From Planctomycetota bacterium (GTDB lineage: Bacteria > Planctomycetota > Phycisphaerae > UBA1845 > UTPLA1): DNA of 18,313 nt. Made by a program: the position numbers and the translations under genes. The notes under the pieces are model-generated. The model was given only the letters and a program-made list of their open reading frames with translations. It was not told the origin of the DNA and did no database searches. The DNA lies in NCBI GenBank assembly GCA_016712275.1, contig JADJRI010000071.1:1-18313 (forward strand), read 5' to 3'. The stretch's first letter is position 1, and each line of letters opens with the position of its first letter. Positions 7,280 to 14,046 of this stretch are shown here, in pieces.

Positions 7280-8050
7280 TTATTCCACGACCATAAAACA
7301 CGGCGTCGGGTTGTGCGGCGTTCGCTGCAACCGGCAGTTCGCGAGGCCCAGCGCCTCCATCACCGCCCGCGTCTCGCCGGGAAACTCGCGGCAGTTCAGC
7401 TCATCAAACGCAACCACCGCCCCGCGCGGAAGCCGATCGCGAATGGCCTCCAGACAGAATTTTGTCGGCTCATAAAGGTCGAGATCGAAGTACGCCAGTG
7501 CGACGATCGTCTCCGGCGATCGCTCCAGATAGGCCGGAAGTGTCTCCATCACGTCACCCGCGACCAATTCGTGCTTTTTAATATGTGAAAGCGGGCTCTC
7601 TTTTTCGTGATAGTCGAGCACCGCATCAAGATAACTCTGGTAATCCCGTGTGACGCCATATTCGCCCGGCCGCGCCTGATTGGACCGGCCGTCCTTTTCC
7701 GAGACGCCCGGAAAGCCGGCAAACGTGTCGAATCCGACGAGTTTGCGGTTGAAATTATACGGCTCGTGCATGCCGCGAAACGTGGAAAACAGCGCAAGAT
7801 TCTGCCCCCAGCGAACGCCAAACTCCATGATAACGCCGTGAACGGGAATGATGCGCTGATACAACTCGTGCATGAAGAACAGACGCGAGAGCGACTGACG
7901 ATTCTGAAACAGCCCAAGGTTGCCGAGTCGCTCGCCCTCGGGAATCGGACAGCTTCGGAATAATTCAAAAAACCGCCGTCGATGATCGAGTTCATCAGCC
8001 GACGAGTAGGTTTGCGGCGCTTCGATGTTGTCGCGTGACGTCTCTTTCAT
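7280..8050 (-). CDS. SAM-dependent methyltransferase, TylF/macrocin-O-methyltransferase-like
   Basis: The 256-residue protein has a class I SAM-methyltransferase core: VIMEFGVRWGQNLALFSTFRG (glycine-rich SAM loop, about 73-93), LVGFDTFAGFPGV (acidic residue ending strand 2, about 103-115), VAGDVMETLP, and ALAYFDLDLYEPTKFCLEAI, which matches the IDxDLYEPT metal/substrate region of TylF-type sugar O-methyltransferases. It ends with GAVVAFDELNCREFPGET. ATG 8050 follows AGGGAGG by seven bases, a good ribosome site. Relatives often lie in glycan or secondary-metabolite clusters, but here the neighbours are a cupin and unknown genes, so the acceptor cannot be guessed. It converges with the molybdopterin gene, leaving a 34-base gap with no clear terminator. 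Methyltransferase call strong; substrate class weak. Confidence -1.
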   Translation of the reverse strand: MKETSRDNIEAPQTYSSADELDHRRRFFELFRSCPIPEGERLGNLGLFQNRQSLSRLFFMHELYQRIIPVHGVIMEFGVRWGQNLALFSTFRGMHEPYNFNRKLVGFDTFAGFPGVSEKDGRSNQARPGEYGVTRDYQSYLDAVLDYHEKESPLSHIKKHELVAGDVMETLPAYLERSPETIVALAYFDLDLYEPTKFCLEAIRDRLPRGAVVAFDELNCREFPGETRAVMEALGLANCRLQRTPHNPTPCFMVVE

Positions 8051-8115
8051 CGCTCGGCCTCCCTGCCCGCAGCATCAAGCCTCGTGCCTGTAGCGTGGCA
8101 CGCAACGCCGGTAGC

Positions 8116-8135
8116 GTCCGGCCCCCGTGCCGGAC
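8116..8135. repeat. Intergenic palindrome GTCCGGC/GCCGGAC
   Basis: GTCCGGC (8116-8122) and GCCGGAC (8129-8135) flank CCCCGT in the 139-base gap between the methyltransferase and the cupin. It could be a dispersed repeat or a transcript-stabilising hairpin downstream of the cupin gene; it lacks a T-tract and so is not a classical terminator. Confidence -1.
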
Positions 8136-8189
8136 GGCGAGCGTGCGGAAATCTTGCACCTCGCGTTGGGCCCATGATAACGCCACTCG

Positions 8190-8555
8190 CTAAATCCGCT
8201 CCAAGTCACCTGCCTCGATCGTGTATTCGTGATCCACGTTCCCCGTGTTTCGCGTCGCGGCCGGCTCGAAAAGCAGCACGCTGGCCACCTCGCTCGCCGC
8301 CGGCTTATGCTCGACCCCGCGCGGCACGATGCAAAACTCGCCAGAGTTGAGCGTCACCGTGCGGTCGCGAAAGTGAATGTCGATCCGGCCGTCAATCACG
8401 AGGAACATCTCATCCTCATTCGCATGGCGGTGCCAAACATATTCGCCCTGAATCTTCACTAGCTTTGCATACTGCCCGTTCAGTTCGCCGACGATTTTGG
8501 GCGACCAGAGTTCGGAAAAGGCTGCGAATTTTTGGGCGAGGTTGACGACATGCAT
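8190..8555 (-). CDS. Small cupin-domain protein
   Basis: A single cupin barrel of 121 residues. Cupin motif 1 is WHRHANEDEMFLVIDG (H42, H44 and E49 as likely metal ligands), followed by HFRDRTVTLNSGEFCIVPRGVEHKP (motif 2 with H83). Such small cupins bind a divalent metal and act as isomerases, dioxygenases or sensors; nothing here picks one. ATG 8555 is chosen because AAGGAG lies six bases upstream; an open frame reaches 8678 but lacks a ribosome site and family similarity. A candidate promoter lies at 8577-8606. It is followed by the methyltransferase gene after a 139-base gap, so co-transcription is possible but unproven. Confidence -1.
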   Translation of the reverse strand: MHVVNLAQKFAAFSELWSPKIVGELNGQYAKLVKIQGEYVWHRHANEDEMFLVIDGRIDIHFRDRTVTLNSGEFCIVPRGVEHKPAASEVASVLLFEPAATRNTGNVDHEYTIEAGDLERI

Positions 8556-8575
8556 GACAGACTCCTTCACAGAGG

Positions 8576-8606
8576 CATTGTGCCCTCTGATGGGTGCAAT
8601 GGGCAA
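8576..8606 (-). promoter_or_regulatory. Candidate promoter with overlapping dyad upstream of the cupin gene
   Basis: On the minus strand TTGCCC (8606-8601) and CACAAT (8582-8577) are spaced by 18 bases and lie just before the AAGGAG site of the cupin gene. A ten-base imperfect dyad, CATTGTGCCC (8576-8585) against GGGTGCAATG (8592-8601), overlaps the -10 and spacer, a place where a repressor could sit. Hexamers are only partial matches. Confidence -1.
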
Positions 8607-8677
8607 GCATGCTCTTGCTCGGATGGGGCGCATGGACAAGCGGCCTTTCGCATAACCGTGCGACCTGATTGTTTTCA

Positions 8678-9118
8678 TTACATGCCCAACGCACCCGGTG
8701 CATCAACAACGTCGGCGTCGGACACATCCCGATTGATACACTCGGAAATCACCCGGTTGGTCACCTCGTCCAGATACCGGCTCAAGGTCGTTTGAATTTC
8801 CATGTACTCGGGCCACAGCGTCTTGTCCACGAATGACTTCGACACGCGGGCCATGACCGTGGTGCGCCGCTGCCCCCGAAAGCGAAACGGCTTCAAGCCA
8901 TACCGCCGCAACAGCGCCGTAAACAGCCGCACGGACCAGCCGTCGCCCAGGCTGAATCTGTATTCGACGGGAGGGTCGGCCTCCTGATGCTGACGAAGCC
9001 GATCGCGAATGCGATTCATGGCCGCGGCCGCGGCATCGCGCTCGCCATCAAACTCGGTGCCGGCAAAAAGTGTTTCGATGCGGCGGAGGCGCTCGATGAG
9101 TTCTTGTTCGGTGGACAT
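8678..9118 (-). CDS. Conserved hypothetical protein (146 aa)
   Basis: I recognise no named function. The protein starts MSTEQELIERLRRIETLFAGTEFDGERDAAAAAMNRIRDRL, a helical N-terminus somewhat like the DUF2786-type segment that opens with a repeated Ala-rich helix pair. It continues with YRFSLGDGWSVRLFTALLRRYGLKPFRFRGQRRTTVMARVSKSFVD, a basic mixed alpha/beta region, and an acidic tail (EVTNRVISECINRDVSDADVVDAP). No signal peptide, transmembrane segment or catalytic motif is visible. ATG 9118 is the first in-frame ATG; GGTGAG lies about nine bases upstream as a weak ribosome site. The gene lies between the lipoprotein and the cupin on the same strand. The even composition and clean frame make it a real gene. 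Confidence -1.
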   Translation of the reverse strand: MSTEQELIERLRRIETLFAGTEFDGERDAAAAAMNRIRDRLRQHQEADPPVEYRFSLGDGWSVRLFTALLRRYGLKPFRFRGQRRTTVMARVSKSFVDKTLWPEYMEIQTTLSRYLDEVTNRVISECINRDVSDADVVDAPGALGM

Positions 9119-9264
9119 GTCCCGCGGCTCACCTATTGGGCGTTCAACTTTTCAACGGAGGGATTCTATCGGAAAGCGAATTTGGATGTAGGCGTTTTTT
9201 TCAGGGAGCGGCGCATGGCAGAGCAATGTGTAGCGAGTTGAGATGGCAGATGCAAGAACATCAC

Positions 9265-9858
9265 TCAATCCCACCAAAGTCCCCATGCGTGCGCCCCCGG
9301 TGGCACTACATACGGCTCCCTTTTGCCGGTCGCCGGGCCGATGTCTTCGAGAATTTCATCGGGCATGATCCGTTCCGGAATCCACGATTCAACCTCGTCG
9401 CGGGTTGCGGTGGTGATCATCCAGATGGTATCAGTGGCGGGCCAGCCATCGGGGTCTTCGAGGTCTTTCACTTCGAAGCGCACGTCGCTCACGCCGGGGC
9501 GGGCGCGGATTTGCTTGAACATTGCAAAAAACTCTTGCGGCGAGGGTGAATCGGAGAGGTTGTACCCGATGGAGCCGGGGTCGTTGTTGCCTTCGAAGAA
9601 TTCCTCGAGGGTGACGAGGGGTCTGGGCGTGTCGACATTGTTGATTTCGCCGTTTTGATTGACGCGTTTGAGGAGTTTGGCGCGGAGGGCAGGGTCGTTG
9701 GGTTGGTTTGGAGTCACGCCGGGAGACGTGACTTGGGCGCTCGGCGCGGGTGTTGGCGGAGCCGCTGGAGGATTCGTGGTTTGCCGACACGCGACGCACT
9801 AAAGGGTGAGTGCCGTGACGATGACAACACCCACGATGATGGAAAGGCTAGAGTTCAT
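9265..9858 (-). CDS. Putative lipoprotein interrupted by an amber codon in its signal peptide
   Basis: The mature part (conserved 150-residue core from 9717: FFEGNNDPGSIGYNLSD, GWPATDTIWMITTATRDEVESWIPERIMPDEI, ending HAWGLWWD) belongs to a widespread uncharacterised family. Reading upstream in the same frame gives RQTTNPPAAPPTPAPSAQVTSPG, a cysteine (codon 24) and a TAG at codon 20 (9801-9799), preceded by MNSSLSIIVGVVIVTALTL, a typical short hydrophobic signal sequence. The ATG at 9858 has AGGAAGAG seven bases upstream and a promoter-like pair at 9893-9921, so the extended start is well supported. The only in-frame alternative for the core alone is GTG 9717, without ribosome site. The TAG is either a base error, a real nonsense mutation or, less likely, read-through. 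The protein is probably a membrane-anchored lipoprotein (Cys 24) of unknown role. Confidence -1.
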
Positions 9859-9892
9859 GGGAATTCTCTTCCTGGACATTCTCGATTTGGCG

Positions 9893-9921
9893 ATTGTACA
9901 GGATGGAAAAGCTGGTGTTGA
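9893..9921 (-). promoter_or_regulatory. Candidate promoter of the lipoprotein gene
   Basis: On the minus strand TCAACA (9921-9916) and TACAAT (9898-9893) are spaced by 17 bases. The predicted start near 9886 precedes AGGAAGAG (9873-9866) and ATG 9858. The ordered series of promoter, ribosome site and signal peptide supports the start at 9858. Confidence -1.
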
Positions 9922-9999
9922 GAGGGAAGCGCTAGACGTTTTCGCCATTGGCGTTGGAAATTGCTCAGGTGTTGGTAATGCTACCCGTCGAAATGCGTA

Positions 10000-10463
10000 C
10001 TAATTGGAAATCATTTCTATGGTCACAATTCCAGCTTCCTCGCGGCAGCACTCGGGCCAGCTCGAGTAAGTAACTGGTTGGAAACCCACTGCACGAACAG
10101 TCGGCGGGTACTTGTCTGTTTTCCAGAAACCGGGCCTCTGGCTTGTCGGTAACGGGAGTGTAAATCTGCCGTGTTCGTCTGACTTGAGTGTCACCTCATA
10201 AGGAATGAGCCGCCGCCATCCAACATTGGATAGTCGTAAATCTGCCATCGAAAGGTAACCTCTGCATTCGCAATGGGTTTTCCTGTGAGCTTTTCGACTA
10301 CCAATCCGTTTGGTGGGCACGGCAGAGGCAATGAACCTGCGAAGCAAGCCCAAACATGCAAAAGTACAAATAAGATCGGTAGTAGCAGTAAGCTGATTGT
10401 GAAGGCCAGCACTGACTTCGGCATGCGTTTGCGCTTAAGGGGAGGCGGCAACTGATCCATCAT
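10000..10463 (-). CDS. Membrane-anchored protein with carboxypeptidase-regulatory-like domain, frameshifted
   Basis: The N-terminal frame (from ATG 10463) gives a basic start MMDQLPPPLKRKRMPKS, one transmembrane segment VLAFTISLLLLPILFVLLHVWACF, then NGLVVEKLTGKPIANAEVTFRWQIYDY, the first half of a carboxypeptidase-regulatory or Ig-like beta-sandwich. In the (GGC)n run at about 10202-10213 one base is missing and the second half continues one frame over: YEVTLKSDEHGRFTLPLPTSQRPGFWKTDKYPPTVRAVGFQPVTY, the DxxGxF strand typical of that fold, ending with TAG at 10000. Restoring one base gives a single protein of about 154 residues. The start overlaps the DUF2442 stop as ATGA, implying translational coupling. 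Function is unknown; such domains are structural or ligand-binding on the outer side of the membrane. Confidence -1.
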
Positions 10464-10744
10464 TCGCGAGACCCATTGTTTATGTGCGGAGCCGGTGCGC
10501 CGTGCAATAGACCTTCGGTATTCAAGTCTTCGTTAATGTCGGGCCAGTGAATTCCAAAACCACCGCCGGCGAGTTGCCATTTCAGACGCTGTTCGGAAGA
10601 AGCCCTAAGCAAACGAGGATACCAAGCAAGAGGTACCGTTATCGTGCGCCCATCAGCGAGGTCGACAATGAGCGTGTCGTCGGTGAATGAAACAGACTTG
10701 ACGCGCTCGCCTGCATTAACTGTTGAAGTACTCGTTCCAGGCAT
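10460..10744 (-). CDS. DUF2442 domain protein
   Basis: The 94-residue protein shows the DUF2442 pattern: RVKSVSFTDDTLIVDLADGRTITVPLAWYPRLLRAS, then EQRLKWQLAGGGFGIHWPDINEDLNTEGLLHG. The family is small, cytoplasmic and without an established biochemical role; it is often encoded beside a DUF4160 gene, and the pair has been compared with toxin-antitoxin modules. ATG 10744 has AGGAG seven bases upstream. The start lies inside the end of the DUF4160 gene (29-base overlap) and its stop TGA overlaps the next start as ATGA, so three genes are tightly coupled. Some 15 residues after the conserved GLLHG are variable tail. Confidence -1.
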   Translation of the reverse strand: MPGTSTSTVNAGERVKSVSFTDDTLIVDLADGRTITVPLAWYPRLLRASSEQRLKWQLAGGGFGIHWPDINEDLNTEGLLHGAPAPHINNGSRE

Positions 10745-10952
10745 TTAAAAACTCCTGTTGGTGCTCGTGAACGATACGATCGACGTCACGTAGTTCCTTG
10801 GGCCGAAACCCGAGATTTCGTGCCAGCGCGACCGGTACCAGCCAGAACTTCGCGGAATTCTCGTCGCGATCGACATGAACATGCGGCGGTTCATTCATGT
10901 CATGGCTGACAAAGTATATACGATAAGGGCCAATGCGGGCTATTGTCGGCAT
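10716..10952 (-). CDS. DUF4160 domain protein
   Basis: A 78-residue protein matching DUF4160 over its full length: MPTIARIGPYRIYFVSHDMNEPPHVHVDRDENSAKFWLVPVALARNLGFRPKELRDVDRIVHEHQQEFLNAWNEYF. The HVHVDR motif with the following acidic and lysine residues is the family signature. It partners with the DUF2442 gene, overlapping it by 29 bases. ATG 10952 is chosen from the family N-terminus; the longer open frame runs back through the terminator hairpin and is not credible. The start lies only a few bases beyond the minus-strand T-tract of the dnaK terminator, with no clear promoter or ribosome site, so expression may depend on read-through from dnaK or a leaderless start. Confidence -1.
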   Translation of the reverse strand: MPTIARIGPYRIYFVSHDMNEPPHVHVDRDENSAKFWLVPVALARNLGFRPKELRDVDRIVHEHQQEFLNAWNEYFNS

Positions 10953-10964
10953 GGATGCGTCCAC

Positions 10965-11007
10965 AAAAAACCCCGGCCTCGCGACCGGGGTTCCTGTTTT
11001 TTTCAAT
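10965..11007. terminator. Bidirectional intrinsic terminator after dnaK
   Basis: AACCCCGG (10969-10976) and CCGGGGTT (10985-10992) form an eight-base GC-rich stem with an eight-base loop. On the minus strand the stem is followed by six T residues (10970-10965), ending dnaK transcripts 50 bases after the stop. On the plus strand a seven-T run follows at about 10997-11003. A textbook hairpin plus U-tract. Confidence -1.
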
Positions 11008-11020
11008 AAGTTGCGAAGCC

Positions 11021-12949
11021 TTACTCCTTCACCTCAAACTCCGCATCAATCACATCATCATCCTTCTTCCCGCCCGCCTTGGCTCCCGCACCGACAGGCT
11101 CGCCCTGATCGCCGCCGCCGTCCGCCCCGCCTGCCGCCGCCTGGGCCTTCTGCGCTTCCTCGTAGATCACCTTGCCGATTGCCTGTGACGCGGTCATGAC
11201 ATTTTCCATCGCCTTCTTGATCGAGCCCGCGTCGTCGCCCTTCATCACCTCGCGCAGGTTCGATACGGCGCTCTCCACCGACGACCGCTCGCCCGCCGGG
11301 ATCTTCTCGCCATGCTCCTTCAGCGTTTTCTCGGTCTGATACACAACGCCGTCGGCCTGGTTCTTCACGTCGATCAGCTCGCGCTTTTTCTTGTCATCCT
11401 CGGCATACTGCTCGGCTTCCTTGCGCATCTTTTCCACTTCGGCCTCCGACAGGCCCGACGATCCCTCGATGCGGATCTTCTGCTCCTTGCCCGTGCCGAC
11501 ATCCTTCGCGCTCACGTTCAAAATGCCGTTCGCATCGATATCAAAGGTCACCTCGATCTGCGGCATGCCGCGCGGAGCCGGGGCAATGCCCTGCAAATTG
11601 AACTTGCCGAGCGTCCGGTTGTCGTTCGCCATCTGCCGCTCGCCCTGAAGCACGTGAATCGTCACCTCCGGCTGGTTGTCTGCCGCCGTCGAATAGGTTT
11701 CCTTCTTGCTCGTCGGAATCGTCGTGTTGCGCGGAATCATCGTGGTCATGACGCCGCCCAGCGTCTCCACGCCGAGTGACAGCGGTGTGACATCCAGCAC
11801 GAGAATGTCCTTCACGTCGCCGCCGATGATGCCCGCCTGAATGGCCGCGCCGATGCCGACGGCCTCGTCCGGGTTCACGCTCTTGTTCGGCTCCTTGCCG
11901 AAGATTTCCTTGCACAGCCGCTGCACCGCCGGGATGCGCGTGCTGCCGCCGACAAGAATGCACTCCTTGATCTCGCCCGCGGTCAGCTTGGCATCCTCGA
12001 TGGCCTTGATCGTCGGCCTGCGACACCGCTCGACCAGATGCTCCGTCACCTGCTCGAACTTCGTGCGGGTGAGCGTCATGTTGAGGTGCTTCGGCCCGCT
12101 GGCGTCGGCCGTGATGAACGGCAGGTTGATGGTTGTCTCCATGCTGCTGGAGAGTTCGCACTTGGCCTTTTCGCAAGCTTCCTTGAGGCGCTGGTGTGCC
12201 ATGGCATCGTCACGCAGGTCGATGCCATATTGCTTGCGGAATTCCTCCGCCACATGATCGATCAGCACCTGGTCGAAGTCGTCGCCGCCAAGATGCGTGT
12301 CGCCGTTGATCGAAAGCGTCTCGAAAACGCCGTCGCCGACGTCGAGAATGCTCACGTCGAAGGTGCCGCCGCCAAGGTCGAAGACGGCGATCTTGCCGCC
12401 CTTGTTCTTATCTTCGCCATAGGCCAGCGCCGCGGCCGTCGGTTCGGGAAGCACGCGCTTCACCTCGAAGCCGGCGATCTCGCCCGCCTCCTTGGTCGCC
12501 TTGCGCTGGGAATCGTTGAAATAAGCCGGAACGGTGATGACCGCGGCATCGACCTTTTCGCCGAGATAGTCTTCGGCGGTCTTCTTCAGGTCCTGCAGAA
12601 TCATCGCGGAGATCTCCGGCGGAGAATAATCCTTGCCGCGAATGCGCACGCGCACGAGCTCCTCGTTGCCGCCGATGACTTCGTAGGGAACGAGCTTCTC
12701 TTCCGACGCGACTTCGCTGTGCCGTCGGCCCATGAACCGCTTGATCGAGAAGATCGTGTTTTTCGGGTTGGTCACCTGCTGGTGCTTGGCAACCTGACCG
12801 ACCAGCCGCTCGCCTTTGTCCGTAAATGCAACAACCGATGGCGTCGTCCGGGCGCCCATCGCGTTCGTGAGAACCTTGGGAGCGCCGCCTTCCATCACGG
12901 CCACAACCGAGTTGGTCGTGCCGAGGTCAATTCCGATTATCTTACCCAT
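11021..12949 (-). CDS. dnaK: Chaperone DnaK (Hsp70)
   Basis: Complete 642-residue Hsp70, the ATP-driven cytoplasmic chaperone that binds unfolded segments with DnaJ and GrpE. ATPase domain: GIDLGTTNS (6-14, phosphate loop 1), VITVPAYFNDSQRKATKEAG, VLPEPTAAALAYG, KIAVFDLGGGTFDVSILD (phosphate loop 2), ILVGGSTRIPAVQ (adenosine site), then the linker DVKDILVLDVTPLSLGVET. Substrate domain: TTIPTSKKETYSTAADNQPEVTIHVLQGER and PRGMPQIEVTFDIDANGILNVSAKD. Helical lid and Gly/Ala-rich tail end in DDDVIDAEFEVKE, the conserved bacterial C-terminal motif. AAAGGAG lies nine bases before ATG 12949. grpE and dnaJ are not adjacent, and no CIRCE repeat is seen upstream, so control may be by an alternative sigma factor rather than HrcA (inference). 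Certain. Confidence -1.
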   Translation of the reverse strand: MGKIIGIDLGTTNSVVAVMEGGAPKVLTNAMGARTTPSVVAFTDKGERLVGQVAKHQQVTNPKNTIFSIKRFMGRRHSEVASEEKLVPYEVIGGNEELVRVRIRGKDYSPPEISAMILQDLKKTAEDYLGEKVDAAVITVPAYFNDSQRKATKEAGEIAGFEVKRVLPEPTAAALAYGEDKNKGGKIAVFDLGGGTFDVSILDVGDGVFETLSINGDTHLGGDDFDQVLIDHVAEEFRKQYGIDLRDDAMAHQRLKEACEKAKCELSSSMETTINLPFITADASGPKHLNMTLTRTKFEQVTEHLVERCRRPTIKAIEDAKLTAGEIKECILVGGSTRIPAVQRLCKEIFGKEPNKSVNPDEAVGIGAAIQAGIIGGDVKDILVLDVTPLSLGVETLGGVMTTMIPRNTTIPTSKKETYSTAADNQPEVTIHVLQGERQMANDNRTLGKFNLQGIAPAPRGMPQIEVTFDIDANGILNVSAKDVGTGKEQKIRIEGSSGLSEAEVEKMRKEAEQYAEDDKKKRELIDVKNQADGVVYQTEKTLKEHGEKIPAGERSSVESAVSNLREVMKGDDAGSIKKAMENVMTASQAIGKVIYEEAQKAQAAAGGADGGGDQGEPVGAGAKAGGKKDDDVIDAEFEVKE

Positions 12950-13277
12950 GAGATTGGTCTCCTTTTCTTTGTTTCATGGCAGGGGCGCGAGCCAACGGCA
13001 AGCGTGGCCACGGCGCGCGACCGTGCGACCATCCTGTAAAGCAAGGTCGATGCCACCGCGCCAAACATTGGCGAGAATTCTGTAAATTACTTAATGGCAT
13101 AATGTTACTATCATCCGTTTTGGCCGCGGGCCACCGCCACCCTTAAGAAACTGCCAATCTGACATGCCGCGATGGCCGGTTTCCAATCGCGATCCTCGAT
13201 CGGAAAGTCGCAGAAAGAATGGAGCGAAACGCTCAGGTGTCGGCCGATTCGGACGGGTCAGTCGCCAAATCGGCATT
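12950..13277 (-). other. Non-coding gap upstream of dnaK
   Basis: This 328-base gap holds no convincing gene; short open frames lack ribosome sites and family features. It must contain the dnaK promoter, but I find neither a CIRCE inverted repeat nor a clear sigma70 or sigma32 pair. An AT-rich patch at 13080-13112 stands out from the GC-rich surroundings and is the likeliest promoter region. Confidence -1.
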
Positions 13278-13849
13278 CTAAGAATTCGAATTCGCGGATT
13301 TGCCCAGGTAATTCGCCCGAGCCCGTTCGATCACATTGATAAAAGTCTGCTTGGCCTCGTCATCGGCAAAGTCAAATGGAATCGGCGTCGTGCGGACGGA
13401 ATTTCGGCGCGTGAAATAATTGAAACTCGGCGAGATCACCACCCGCCCCAGGTCAGGCCAGTCGATCCAATCTTCCCGGAAAAAATCGCGTACGAAGAGG
13501 CCCTCGGCGTGATGGCAACGCACCGGCCTTTTTCGTCCGTATCGCTCATGCGCGCCATGGAACTAACAACCCACCCAAAGCAAAGCAGCACAATCGCAAC
13601 AAAGGCAAGGTGATAAGGCCGACCGGTATTTCCCTGAAATATGGGCCAAAGCAGGACAACGATAATGACAAGGCAAATGATGGGCGTCGTGAAATGGGCA
13701 TATCGGTACTTGGTGAGGCCGACGCGCCATACGCGCGTGAATTCATCATAAGCAAACCCGCACTCGGGACAGCGATGGGCCTGGGGCAGCCCCGCAAGCG
13801 AGTAGCCGCAAAGCGGGCATGGGGTTGGCTCGTTGTTTTGGTCCCGCAT
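13278..13849 (-). CDS. Zinc-ribbon, two-TM membrane protein with YcxB-like C-terminus, frameshifted
   Basis: The gene starts at ATG 13849 (MRDQNNEPTPCPLCGYSLAGLPQAHRCPECGFAYDE), a CxxC...CxxC zinc ribbon at the N-terminus. Two hydrophobic segments follow: TTPIICLVIIVVLLWPIF and YHLAFVAIVLLCFGWVV. After DEKGRCVAITP the frame changes near 13500: a G appears to be missing in CCGAGGGC, and the protein continues as EGLFVRDFFREDWIDWPDLGRVVISPSFNYFTRRNSVRTTPIPFDF, ending with KQTFINVIERARANYLGKSANSNS. The C-terminal layout (two TM helices then a beta-rich domain ending in a helix) resembles YcxB-like proteins. With one base restored the product is about 190 residues. No ribosome site is clear. Function unknown. 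It is divergent from the glycosyltransferase at 14047. Confidence -1.
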
Positions 13850-14046
13850 AATTGGGGGATGATATTCGATCTTTGCGGTTGGCCGCGAGATTCGATTTTG
13901 GAGTTTCGTGCGTGGCGCTATGTATGCGACAATCAAGGGAAGCGGGAAGCTGGCTTCCAACTTAGGCAACGAAGAATGTCGCCCCATTTTCCTCCGTATG
14001 GCCAAATAGAGAATCGTTTACAGAAATCGTGTAACTTCTCCGCCCG

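Noticed and set aside
9799..9801. TAG recoded as an amino acid
   Set aside because: TAG ends birA, the nucleotidyltransferase, the cupin and the gene at 10000, so it acts as a normal stop here.
12038..13039. A 333-codon plus-strand open frame opposite dnaK
   Set aside because: dnaK is unambiguous on the minus strand; antisense open frames of this kind are common opposite hsp70 genes and show no ribosome site.
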